From positions 2,852,001 through 2,916,000 of the forward strand of contig OY761144.1 in NCBI GenBank assembly GCA_963664365.1: a stretch of 64,000 nt of DNA. The letters are read 5' to 3'. Both the position numbers and the translations under genes were made by a program. The notes beneath the pieces were generated by a model, which saw nothing but the letters and a program-made list of their open reading frames with translations, was not told the DNA's origin and made no database searches. This document shows, in pieces, positions 23,994-32,649 of the stretch (positions are counted from its first letter, which is position 1; every line of letters starts with the position of its first letter). This DNA comes from VXRN01 sp963664365. GTDB taxonomy: Bacteria > Chloroflexota > Dehalococcoidia > Lucifugimonadales > UBA1123.

Positions 23994-26600
23994 GTGGATA
24001 CACATTCGTCCAGACCTGAAACACGGAGCTTACGGCTACCCGACGTAAGGTGGCTAAGCCTGGGAATTATCTTCCTCCTCGCTCTGGCGGCGATGTCAGT
24101 CCAAATCTCGTGGTCCCCGACCGCGTCCGCGCAAAGCGGGCCGTGCTCGCAGGGTGTAGCGGTGGCCGATTCTGAAAAGGATATGCGGTTGGCAGCAGAC
24201 TGCAACGCGCTCTTGGGTCTGCGCGATACCTTGGCCGGAGGCGCGTACCTCAACTGGAGCGTCAACCGCTCTATCCGCGAGTGGGACGGGGTACGAGTGG
24301 GACAAACGCCTCCGCGTGTCGTGAGCGTGAGGCTCTCGGACCGGAAGTTGAGCGGGACTGTCCCGTCGGGACTGGTGGAGTTGGACGCCTTGGAGATATT
24401 GGACCTCAGTAGGAACAAGCTCAGGGGGAACATCCCGCCGGAGCTTGGAAGCATGCAAAGTTTGGAGTATCTCTACCTTCAGGACAACGCGCTCAGCGGA
24501 ACGATTCCCCCGGAAATGGGCGATCTAAAGAACCTGGTTCACCTGATTCTCAGCAACAACGGTCTTACGGGATACCTCCCCTCCGAACTGTCGGGAGCGG
24601 TCAATCTGGAATACCTCTTCCTGGACGGCAACGACTTCTTAGGGTGTATTCCGGCGCCTCTCGCCAACAGGTCCGGCCTAACGATACGCTCGGACGGCCT
24701 CGTGCCATGCACTCCCGGCGCGTCCGGCTTCTGCGAAGTGGGAGAGGATGTCGCCGACTCCGAAAACCGTCCCAAGCTGCTGGACGACTGCGCGACTCTA
24801 TTGGCGATCCGGGACACTCTGGCGGGTGAAGCCGAGTTGAACTGGAGCGTCGAGACCCCGATGCCGGACTGGAAGGGGGTCAGGGTGGACGGAGACCCGC
24901 TGCGTATCGTCAGGGTAACGCTGAGACGGAGTGGACTGACCGGAGAGGTCCCGGCTGATCTGGGCAACCTAGACAAGCTCCAATGGCTGGACCTTCGCGA
25001 CAACGAGCTGACCGGCGAGATTCCGGCATGGGGCGACAGTCTATCCGAACTCAAACGGCTGTACCTCGACGACAATCAACTGAGCGGCGAGATACCGTCC
25101 GAACTGGGTGACGTTGCAAGCCTGGAAGTCCTGTATCTCAATGACAACGATCTTACGGGCACGATTCCGTCCGAGTTGGGCAGCCTCACCAATCTTGAAG
25201 TCTTGCACCTCGAAAACAACGGGCTGAGCGGCGAGATCCCGCCCGAACTGGGCGACGCTGCAAGCCTGGAAGTCCTGTATCTCAATGACAACGATCTAAC
25301 GGGTACGATTCCGTCCGAGTTGGGCGACCTCGCCAGCCTGCGAGACCTGCACCTCGAACGCAACGGGCTGAGCGGCGAGATTCCGCCCGAGTTCGGCAAC
25401 TTCACCGAGATGACGCACATGCACCTCGACTACAACGGGCTGAGCGGCGAGATTCCGCCCGAGCTCGGCGGACTTACCAATCTGCTGGGTATAGACCTGA
25501 GCCACAATGAGTTGACAGGAAGGGTCCCGTATGTGCTGGGCGAACTCGCCAAGCTCCAACGTCTGGACCTCAGGCACAACCGGCTGAGCGGTGGGATTCC
25601 GACCGAATTGGGCGCCCTCACCAGCGTTACAGACCTGCACTTGGAGGACAATCAACTGACCGGGGAGATCCCGCCCGAACTCGGCAACATGGCCAAGATG
25701 CAGCACATCCACCTCGACAACAACGACCTGGCCGGCGAGATACCGCCCGAACTCGGCAACATGGCCGAACTGCTGGGCATGGACCTCAGCCACAACGACC
25801 TGACGGGCGAGATACCCCCTGAGTTCGAGAACTTCACGGAACTAGTGAGGTTCGATCTCAGCGGCAACCGGTTGAGCGGCGAGATTCCGGGCTGGCTCGG
25901 CGCTCCCGACCTCATGCTGAGGCTGGATCTCAGCGACAACGAGTTCACCGGGGAGATCCCACCCGAACTGGCCGACTCGCAGTACATGTCAAATCTGGAC
26001 CTGAGCGGCAACCGGCTGACCGGCGAGATTCCGGTCGAATTCGGCGAGTTGTACTATCTGCGGCTGCTGCACTTGGACAACAACCAGTTGAGCGGTGAGA
26101 TTCCCACCGAGTTCGGCGAGATGATCAGCCTCCAAGACCTCCATCTGGACAACAACCGGCTGACCGGCGAGATTCCACCGCAGCTTGGCGAGCTGACCAA
26201 TCTCCAGTCCGTAATGCTGGACAACAACCAGTTGACCGGAGGGCTGCCCGCTGAGCTGCGCACCCTGGTTTCCCTGGAGTTCTTGTCGCTCCGGAACAAC
26301 ATTCTTACCGGCGGCATACCCGCCGAGCTTGGAGAGTTGGGCGAGTTGAGATACCTCGACCTGCACGGCAACGGGTTGACAGGGGAGATTCCCGCCAGTC
26401 TCGGCAATCTCGCCAAGCTGCGGCATCTGTTCCTGTCAGAGAACGACCTGACGGGCGCGATTCCGTCCGAGTTGGGCGACTTGCCCGACCTGCGCGCGCT
26501 GTGGCTGAGCGGAAATCGGTTCACCGGCTGCATTCCGGCCTCGATCATGGAAATCGAGTACGGCGACCTGGATAGCCTCGGACTCACCGATTGCCAGTAA
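23994..26600 (+). CDS. Exported plant-type leucine-rich-repeat protein
   Basis: This 868-residue protein starts at GTG with GGAGGAG 7-13 bases upstream. A signal sequence or anchor lies at about residues 22-48 (SLGIIFLLALAAMSVQ to ASAQS). Two copies of a ~75-residue cap resembling plant LRR N-caps follow, each with Cys, VADSE, DC, LxxxRDTLAG, LNWSV and a W-x-GVRV. About two dozen 24-residue repeats of the form LxxLxLxxNxLTGEIPxELG extend to the end, finishing with NRFTGCIPASI and a closing Cys. The DNA is correspondingly repetitive. The SGxIP/TGxIP repeat subtype is best known from plant receptors. A surface-binding role is inferred. Confidence 0.92.
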   Translation: MDTHSSRPETRSLRLPDVRWLSLGIIFLLALAAMSVQISWSPTASAQSGPCSQGVAVADSEKDMRLAADCNALLGLRDTLAGGAYLNWSVNRSIREWDGVRVGQTPPRVVSVRLSDRKLSGTVPSGLVELDALEILDLSRNKLRGNIPPELGSMQSLEYLYLQDNALSGTIPPEMGDLKNLVHLILSNNGLTGYLPSELSGAVNLEYLFLDGNDFLGCIPAPLANRSGLTIRSDGLVPCTPGASGFCEVGEDVADSENRPKLLDDCATLLAIRDTLAGEAELNWSVETPMPDWKGVRVDGDPLRIVRVTLRRSGLTGEVPADLGNLDKLQWLDLRDNELTGEIPAWGDSLSELKRLYLDDNQLSGEIPSELGDVASLEVLYLNDNDLTGTIPSELGSLTNLEVLHLENNGLSGEIPPELGDAASLEVLYLNDNDLTGTIPSELGDLASLRDLHLERNGLSGEIPPEFGNFTEMTHMHLDYNGLSGEIPPELGGLTNLLGIDLSHNELTGRVPYVLGELAKLQRLDLRHNRLSGGIPTELGALTSVTDLHLEDNQLTGEIPPELGNMAKMQHIHLDNNDLAGEIPPELGNMAELLGMDLSHNDLTGEIPPEFENFTELVRFDLSGNRLSGEIPGWLGAPDLMLRLDLSDNEFTGEIPPELADSQYMSNLDLSGNRLTGEIPVEFGELYYLRLLHLDNNQLSGEIPTEFGEMISLQDLHLDNNRLTGEIPPQLGELTNLQSVMLDNNQLTGGLPAELRTLVSLEFLSLRNNILTGGIPAELGELGELRYLDLHGNGLTGEIPASLGNLAKLRHLFLSENDLTGAIPSELGDLPDLRALWLSGNRFTGCIPASIMEIEYGDLDSLGLTDCQ

Positions 26601-26678
26601 AGGCAGCCCCGCTGGGCGGGGAGTGAACGCAGCGGCAACCATACGCGGTCGAGAAATCCGGACTAGCGCCTTCGCCGC

Positions 26679-27536
26679 TCAGGATGACGGGATGAGTGGG
26701 TTCTTTTCCTGGACGATATTCTGAGCCCGGGCCATAACCACTTCTCCGACATCCTGCCCCGCTTCCCGGAAGCCCTGGAGGCCGATGTACAGCTGGTCTC
26801 GCGCCAAGCCGTCAAAGAGGATCTGCGCCGTTTTCTCAATCGTAATCCCCCCGTCCAGTGACGCTCGCCAATTCTTTCGGTGCTCCTCCGTCACCTCGGT
26901 CACCTCCCCTTTGAAGCGCTCAGGACGAGATTGACCCACGCGGTAAAACTCGGTCGCCACCCAACCCGGGCAGAGCACCGAAACCTTGACGTGGGGCGCC
27001 AACTCGGCCAAATCGTAATAGAGCGACTCGGTCAGGGCCACCACGGCATGTTTCGAGACCCCATACGACCCGCGCCCCGGGACCACGCCGGAAAGGGATG
27101 AGACATTGACCACATGGCTTGGCTGCTCCCGTTTGATCATGCGTGGGACGAATGCGCGCAGGCAATAGAGCACCCCGTAGAAATTGACCCCCATTATCCA
27201 GTTCCAATCGTCCAGCGTGATCTCCAGTGTCTTGCCCGGCCCCGCAGCCCCGGCGTTGTTCACCAGCAGGTCGACCTGCCCAAATGCTTCGATCGTGGCT
27301 GCTGCCAGGTTTTCCACCTGTTCTACCTGGGATACATCCGTCTGGACGATCAGCGTCTCGGCCCCCAACGCCTCCAGGTCGGCGGCGGTCTTGGTGATGG
27401 ATTCCATCCCGAATCCGGCCAAAACGACCTTCATCCCTTCCTTGGCACAGTGGAGGGCAATCCCTCGGCCGATGCCGCGCCCTGCGCCGGTGATCACCGC
27501 GACTTTGCCTGCAAGTCTTCCCTTTTTCTCTGTCAC
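26679..27536 (-). CDS. Short-chain dehydrogenase/reductase
   Basis: This 285-residue classical SDR has the NAD(P) motif TGAGRGIG (residues 17-24), NNAG at 93-96, a catalytic serine around 147-149 (NVSSLSG), and Tyr158 with Lys162 in SYGVSKHAV. The DV after VQT suggests normal cofactor binding. Its substrate is not predictable. It lies downstream of the ABC importer genes on the same strand, 214 bases away, with a 30-bp tandem duplication just upstream. Confidence 0.92.
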   Translation of the reverse strand: MTEKKGRLAGKVAVITGAGRGIGRGIALHCAKEGMKVVLAGFGMESITKTAADLEALGAETLIVQTDVSQVEQVENLAAATIEAFGQVDLLVNNAGAAGPGKTLEITLDDWNWIMGVNFYGVLYCLRAFVPRMIKREQPSHVVNVSSLSGVVPGRGSYGVSKHAVVALTESLYYDLAELAPHVKVSVLCPGWVATEFYRVGQSRPERFKGEVTEVTEEHRKNWRASLDGGITIEKTAQILFDGLARDQLYIGLQGFREAGQDVGEVVMARAQNIVQEKNPLIPSS

Positions 27537-27553
27537 TGTTTTCTTCCTTCCTT

Positions 27554-27613
27554 GGATTCAACTCGTGGGTACAACTCTACCATGGATTCAACTCGTGGGC
27601 ACAACTCTACCAT
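27554..27613. repeat. Two tandem 30-bp direct repeats
   Basis: Units at 27554-27583 and 27584-27613 (GGATTCAACTCGTGGG, then ACAACTCTACCAT) differ at one base. They lie 18-77 bases upstream of the SDR start, so the duplication could affect its promoter or leader. No symmetrical operator is evident. Confidence 0.85.
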
Positions 27614-27750
27614 CGCCTGCACTGGCACCGCCATCGCAGCGGGCTCCTGCGCTATCGCATGTTCATGCCGGTAACTCATGGCCCGTGCGGTCCACCCGGG
27701 GGGCGCCTGCGGTAGGGGCAAGAAACCTTTCGCCCCTACGACCTCCCCTC

Positions 27751-28653
27751 TCACCCTTCGCCGCCGCGGAGCCTGGGGTCGAGGAGGTCCCGCATGGCGT
27801 CGCCGAACATGTTTAGACAGTAAATGGTAATAGTCAGAGCAAGACCCGGCCAGAGAGCCAGCCATGGCGCTTGCTCCATGAACCGACGTCCTTCGTAGCT
27901 GAGCATACCTCCCCAGTCAGGAACCCCGAGTGGCAGACCGTATCCGAGGAAGCTCAGAGAAGCCAGACTCAGGATTACGCCTCCTATAGTTATCGAGAAT
28001 ATGATGATGACGACAGGCATGATATTGGGCAGGACATGCCGCATCAGTGTTGCGGTGGTGGGGCTGCCAATTGCCCGCGCCGCCAGAAAGTAGTCATTCT
28101 CTTTTATGCCGATAACGGCGCCTCTGACCACTCTTGAGCCGACGACGCCTCCTGCTATCCCCAAGACCAGTATTATCTGCAACACACCCCGTCCCGCTAT
28201 GGACATTATGGTTAACAATATAAGCAGTCCCGGCAAAGCCATCCAGGCATCGACAAATCTCTGCACAGCCAGGTCCAATTTACCACCCAGGAATCCTGAA
28301 GCGCCACCTATCAGGACAGCGACGACAACATTAACACCGGTCGCCGCCAGACCGACAAGTATCGAAATACGAGCCCCGTAGATAATACGGCTCAAGAGGT
28401 CTCGCCCCAACTGATCGGTCCCCAGGAGATGCCGGGCGGATGCGCCCTGCAGCCGGTCTGCCAAGTTTAGTTTGTCATAGGGATAAGGCATCAATACATC
28501 GGCAAAGATCCCCACAAAAATCAACATCAATATGATAATCCCGCCGATAGTACCCAGTGGCTTCTCCCTGACCAGCCTGACAGAGAAATCAGCCAGTCGG
28601 GAGCGTCTCTTTGGCTCGATTACTGAGGACTGTATGTCTGTGGTGTCGTTCAT
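27751..28653 (-). CDS. Peptide/nickel-type ABC transporter permease, DppC-like
   Basis: This ~300-residue inner-membrane permease has the OppC_N region (a cytoplasmic start, then GTIGGIIILMLIFVGIFADV), LLGTDQLGRDLLSRIIYGAR, and the EAA loop RAIGSPTTATLMRHVLPNIM. About six helices are visible. The start at 28653 follows CGGAGTGG at normal spacing. The frame also opens 12 codons earlier. It forms an importer with the DppB-like gene upstream and the binding protein beyond it. ATPase genes are not in this cluster. Confidence 0.93.
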   Translation of the reverse strand: MNDTTDIQSSVIEPKRRSRLADFSVRLVREKPLGTIGGIIILMLIFVGIFADVLMPYPYDKLNLADRLQGASARHLLGTDQLGRDLLSRIIYGARISILVGLAATGVNVVVAVLIGGASGFLGGKLDLAVQRFVDAWMALPGLLILLTIMSIAGRGVLQIILVLGIAGGVVGSRVVRGAVIGIKENDYFLAARAIGSPTTATLMRHVLPNIMPVVIIIFSITIGGVILSLASLSFLGYGLPLGVPDWGGMLSYEGRRFMEQAPWLALWPGLALTITIYCLNMFGDAMRDLLDPRLRGGEG

Positions 28654-28710
28654 GTCCCGACCACTCCGGAGCTTTCTATTGTTGGACACTACACTAGTGA
28701 AGTGGTGTCA

Positions 28711-28772
28711 ATCACCCTCACCCTAGCCCTCTCCCCCGTATCGAGTACGGGGCAGGCTCTGAGGGAGAGGGG
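28711..28772. repeat. CCCTCTCCC...GGGAGAGGG dispersed palindrome
   Basis: A CACCCTCACCCTAGCCCTCT arm and a GAGGGAGAGGGGG arm surround CCGTATCGAGTACGGGGCAGG. The same family occurs at 7882-7943, 35421-35462 and 51921-51988. It lies between the dppC-like and dppB-like genes. Confidence 0.8.
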
Positions 28773-28852
28773 GTATTTTGACTGACATTCGTAGTTGTTC
28801 TCTACACTTGCCTACCCCTGTCAGCTCACCCAGGGAGAGGGGGCTTTCATAA

Positions 28853-29860
28853 TTAGCTGTAGCGGACTCTGGGGTCTAAGTACGGATAAATCAGGTCGAT
28901 CATTAGATTTATTCCTAAAACCGCGGTGCCGAAAAACAGGTTTACTCCGGAGACCAGCGGGTAGTCTCTGTCTTCGAGGGCAACCAGCATGAGACGGCCT
29001 AGCCCCGGCAGGTTGAAGATGTTCTCCATGATAACGGCGCCACCTACCAGGATAGGCAACTGCAGGCCTATCAGGGTAACTACCGGGATGAGGGCATTCT
29101 TGATGGCGTGTCTCGTAACAACCAACCTCTCATTGAGACCCTTGGACCAGGCGGTCCTGATATAGTCCTGCCTGAGCGCCTCCAGCATCATGGTGCGCGT
29201 CATCCGCATGGTGGCTGCAGCAGAGGCCGTCCCCAGAATCAGGCTGGGAATGATGAGCACCCCGAGATTCCCCAGCGGGTCTTCGGTGAAAGGAACCCAC
29301 TCCATCGGTGGCGCCCAGCCCCACCAGATGGCCGGGTAGAGCATGACCATAAGGGCCAGCCAGAAGTTGGGCGTTGCCAGGCCGATGATGGCCGCGGTGC
29401 GCCCAGCGTAGTCGGCGGCGGTATCCTGGCGAATCGCCGAGTAGATGCCGACTGGCAGCGCTATCACGAGCCCGATCACGATTGCCATGAGGCCAAGCTC
29501 AATGGTTACTGGCAGTCTAACTATTATCAACTCCTCTACCGCCTCCTGGCCGCGAAGCAGTGACTGGCCAAGGCTGCCCTGGAGAAGCCCTTTAAACTGG
29601 GACTCACCGGTAACCCAGTCAGGGGTAGGCAACACTCCTAGCCAGCGTCCATACTGCACGTAGACAGGCACGTCTAATCCCAGAATATGCTCCATAGCTA
29701 CACGGTCAATATCGACATAGCCACCCTGCTGTTCCAACCTACCTTGCATTGCGTTTATTACATCGCCGGGGATGAAGCGCACCATGAGAAAGACCAGGAT
29801 GGTCAATATAAACAGGGTGGGGATTATCAGCAATACCCGCCTGATGATATAGGCTCTCAT
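28853..29860 (-). CDS. Peptide/nickel-type ABC transporter permease, DppB-like
   Basis: This 335-residue membrane protein begins MRAYIIRRVLLIIPTLFILT. The DppB-type N-terminus LVFLMVRFIPGDV and the cytoplasmic EAA loop (RTAWSKGLNERLVVTRHAIK) are visible. It ends LGINLMIDLIYPYLDPRVRYS, as usual for this subunit. An alternative ATG lies three codons upstream. It is in the middle of the SBP-DppB-DppC row on the minus strand. Confidence 0.93.
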   Translation of the reverse strand: MRAYIIRRVLLIIPTLFILTILVFLMVRFIPGDVINAMQGRLEQQGGYVDIDRVAMEHILGLDVPVYVQYGRWLGVLPTPDWVTGESQFKGLLQGSLGQSLLRGQEAVEELIIVRLPVTIELGLMAIVIGLVIALPVGIYSAIRQDTAADYAGRTAAIIGLATPNFWLALMVMLYPAIWWGWAPPMEWVPFTEDPLGNLGVLIIPSLILGTASAAATMRMTRTMMLEALRQDYIRTAWSKGLNERLVVTRHAIKNALIPVVTLIGLQLPILVGGAVIMENIFNLPGLGRLMLVALEDRDYPLVSGVNLFFGTAVLGINLMIDLIYPYLDPRVRYS

Positions 29861-29869
29861 CTGATGCAC

Positions 29870-30127
29870 CTGATTGCGATTTCCGCCGTCATTGGTGGTA
29901 GGGATAAGGGATTAGGGATAGAGGATGTGTTGGTGGATGTTCGGGGTTGGTTGTGAGTATTGGGATTTTAGATTCTTCGACTTCGCTTCGCTCCGCTCAG
30001 AATGACAGGGGCACTCGGAACGACAGTAAGAAAGGACCCCTTCCGGTATTCAATATGTTAGGGAGCTGGGACGCCTGAGCCTCCCAGATCCCTTTTTCCC
30101 TAAGGTCAGCCACAATGGGTGAAACCC
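29870..30127. other. Spacer with simple and dispersed repeats, no gene seen
   Basis: This spacer contains an AGGGATAAGGGATTAGGGAT run. It also contains a TTCGACTTCGCTTCGCTCCG stretch followed by CTCAGAATGACAGG, related to the 22-bp subrepeat CGGAATGACAGG in the 42-43 kb tandem array. It separates the binding-protein gene from its permeases. Confidence 0.65.
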
Positions 30128-32263
30128 CTAACGACCCATTGCTGCCTTCAGCTCACTATCAATCCAGAGGCGGGAATGGATGGTCCACATGTCGCCTACC
30201 GCCCAGTGGCCAAGTTCACCGTTATAGCCTATGAGCCACGGCTGGGCCAACATAAACGTTGGATTTCTAGGACCCCATATCTGCCAGTTCTTCTCTATCA
30301 TGTACATATCTGCCTCTTTAATCAGCCTCTGCTGCTCCTCAATGGTAGTAGCGGCCAGGGCGGCGTCAACCATGGCGTCCACCTCAGGCCACTGATGTAT
30401 CCCGCGGTTCCAAGTTGAATCCGATCGAAGGTGGCCTACGAACGCGACAGGGTCATAAAGGCTGCCCCCCACGGACCCCACCATGCCCTTGTTAATACGC
30501 GAGTCTCGCCTCTCGATAGATTCGGCTTGGGTAAGTACCTCAATCTTAACATCGACGCCAATCTCAGCCCAGTAGGCGGTAGCTATTTCTGCAAAGTCTA
30601 AGACTAGATTTGGTCCCATTTGCAAGGTGGTCTTGAATCGAATGCCGTCCGAGCCGCGCGGATGCCCAGCCTCATCAAGGAGCTTCTCGGCAGCTTCCGG
30701 GTCATACCTGTAGTATTGCTTGACCTCTTCGTCCCACTCCTCGAAGGGGATGTAATACCCTTTCACCCCTTGGTACCCGTAAGGTGTCGCATCTGCCTGA
30801 CCCTTCCAGTACGTAGCCACCGCAGTTTCGTTGTCCAGCGCCATCTGCATCGCCCTGCGCACGTTGATGTCGTCAAAGGGCGGCACGCTCAGGTTAGGAG
30901 CAAAAGAACTCTGCGACCGAAACAAAATCGAGGGCGTCGCGATTTCGGGGTTGGTCCGCTTGAGGCTCAGTACCGCGTCCAAATCAGGAACATAGTGTAT
31001 GTAATCAAGCTTGCCTGAGCGTAGCGCCGCAATAACTGATGCGAGCTCTGGAAATTCCTGTACCTTTAGCTGGTCAACATAGGGCAGGCGGTTCTGCGGG
31101 TATTTTTCGTCGAAGCCATAGTAGTCAGGATTCTTGACATAGGTCATACTGCTCCCATCGACTACGTCAGTCAGCTCAAAGGGCCCGGTGCCGACCAGGT
31201 TCCTCCAGTCCTGCGTGTCGCCATGTTGCTCGATTACCTCGGGGGGCATTATGAAAGTAAAGTGGTTGCCGAGCATAACCCCCAGCGCATCGAGGTATGG
31301 CTCCTTCAGCTTAACTACCATCGAATACTTGTCGGTGGCCGTTATCGATTCGAATGGGATGCCGGTGAGTTGGTTGGCGCCACCAAAGGGGCTAGGTCCG
31401 GCGTCGGCGAAGTCGCCCATGCCCAGCATGCGGTGAAAGTTATATAAGACATCATCGGCGGTTAGCTCCCGACCGTTCATCGGCGCCTTATTATGCCAGT
31501 TAACGCCCTTGCGGATGTTGAAGATAATCGTCAGTGGGTCGGGCCGCTCCCAGCTTTCAGCCAGCAGCCCTATCATGTAAGACTCAGGGTAGTAGGCCGC
31601 TGTAAGGTCCCATACGTCTCTATCTATTCCCCAGTTCGGGATGCCCAGCTTCTCATTAACGCCCGAGATTTTCACGTGCGGGTAGGCGAAATAGGGGTCA
31701 CTAGCAAACTGAGTCCAACCGGCGCCCGCCCACGGCGTTATCGTCCCGCCATACTCTGGCGCGCTCACCACCTTGCCGGTGGTGGGGTCCGTCACATAAT
31801 TCTTACCCGGCACCTCTCTCACGACCTCCACCGGGACCGCCACCTCTTTAGTCACCACGACGGTCTCGCCGGGGACCTCGACGGTCTTGACGACCTCTTT
31901 TTCAACAACCACGGTCTCGCCCGGTACCATCACTTCTTTGACGACCTCAACGGTGACGGTCTCACCGGGGACCTCGACGGTCTTGACGACCTCTTCCTTC
32001 ACCACCACGGTCTCGCCGGGGACCTCTACGGTCTCGGTTACCACTTTTTCTACCACCACGGTCTCGCCGGGGACTTGTACTTCTTTGACGACCTCTTTGA
32101 CGACGGTCTCGCCCGGGACTTCGACGGTCTCGGTTACGACTTTCTCGACGACCACGGTCTCGCCCGGTACCTCTACGGTTTCGGTACAGGCAACGACGAC
32201 CGCCAACAGCATTGCGGCTCCTGCAACTAGGACTAACCAACGAAGTGAATTAGATGTAAGCAT
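30128..32263 (-). CDS. ABC transporter substrate-binding lipoprotein (family 5) with VPGETV repeat stalk
   Basis: This 711-residue lipoprotein has the lipobox LLAVVVAC (Cys26) after a single signal helix. Residues ~27-165 are seven degenerate copies of a 15-18-residue unit built on VEVPGETVVVEKVV. They probably form an extended or coiled stalk between the membrane and the binding domain. The rest is an SBP_bac_5 domain (ESWERPDPLTIIFNIRKGVN, AMQMALDNETAVATYW). The Shine-Dalgarno GAGGAGG precedes the ATG. It is the first gene of the importer row. Ligands could be peptides or other small molecules; the sequence does not say. Confidence 0.93.
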   Translation of the reverse strand: MLTSNSLRWLVLVAGAAMLLAVVVACTETVEVPGETVVVEKVVTETVEVPGETVVKEVVKEVQVPGETVVVEKVVTETVEVPGETVVVKEEVVKTVEVPGETVTVEVVKEVMVPGETVVVEKEVVKTVEVPGETVVVTKEVAVPVEVVREVPGKNYVTDPTTGKVVSAPEYGGTITPWAGAGWTQFASDPYFAYPHVKISGVNEKLGIPNWGIDRDVWDLTAAYYPESYMIGLLAESWERPDPLTIIFNIRKGVNWHNKAPMNGRELTADDVLYNFHRMLGMGDFADAGPSPFGGANQLTGIPFESITATDKYSMVVKLKEPYLDALGVMLGNHFTFIMPPEVIEQHGDTQDWRNLVGTGPFELTDVVDGSSMTYVKNPDYYGFDEKYPQNRLPYVDQLKVQEFPELASVIAALRSGKLDYIHYVPDLDAVLSLKRTNPEIATPSILFRSQSSFAPNLSVPPFDDINVRRAMQMALDNETAVATYWKGQADATPYGYQGVKGYYIPFEEWDEEVKQYYRYDPEAAEKLLDEAGHPRGSDGIRFKTTLQMGPNLVLDFAEIATAYWAEIGVDVKIEVLTQAESIERRDSRINKGMVGSVGGSLYDPVAFVGHLRSDSTWNRGIHQWPEVDAMVDAALAATTIEEQQRLIKEADMYMIEKNWQIWGPRNPTFMLAQPWLIGYNGELGHWAVGDMWTIHSRLWIDSELKAAMGR
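31845..32195 (-). repeat. In-gene tandem repeats encoding the VPGETV stalk
   Basis: About seven copies of a 45-54-base unit containing a GT(C/A)CCCGGCGAGACCGT-type core are visible at DNA level. They differ mainly at third positions and in unit length. Such repeats can change copy number by slippage or recombination. Confidence 0.85.
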
Positions 32264-32649
32264 GACGATGCCTCCTCGTTTTGGGCGCCCACGAGAGACG
32301 CCCCTACGTTCTGGGCGCCCACAAGAGGCACCCTAGTCGAAACGGTCCGCAATGGCGCGGAACCTGTCCCCGTGACGGGATGTGAGAGTTATACCACTTT
32401 CTCCCCCCCCGTCAAGCGTTGAGATATCGAGGGGGAAATAGTCATGGATAACGGGTGAGGCGTAAGGGGATGTCTGAAGCAGGATTTTGGAGATTATGGG
32501 ATGGACAGGATTTTTGGCTCTCACCGCCCGGACCGCGATTCAACATCCTGTCTGTGGTCTATAATGAATGCGCGGGTGCGCGAGCTGCTGAGAGATGCTC
32601 CGGCTGCCAACAGTTCCGTATAACGGCCAACATTGCCCAGGAGTTGTGA
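32264..32649. other. Divergent promoter region with dispersed repeats
   Basis: This 386-base region lies between the divergent binding-protein and MFS genes. At 32281-32335 are two tandem copies of a GGGCGCCCACGAGAGACGCC-like element. At 32466-32516 is a relative of the CAGGATTT, GGGAT, GGACAGGATTT motif family seen at 16500 and 42311. Promoters for both genes should be here, but I cannot pinpoint them. AGGAG at 32638-32643 serves the MFS gene. Confidence 0.55.

Noticed and set aside
31493..32230. Antisense frame opposite the binding-protein stalk (HHDGLAGDLDGL-type repeats)
   Set aside because: The repeat character derives from the stalk codons; the lipobox and SBP domain fix the minus strand as coding.
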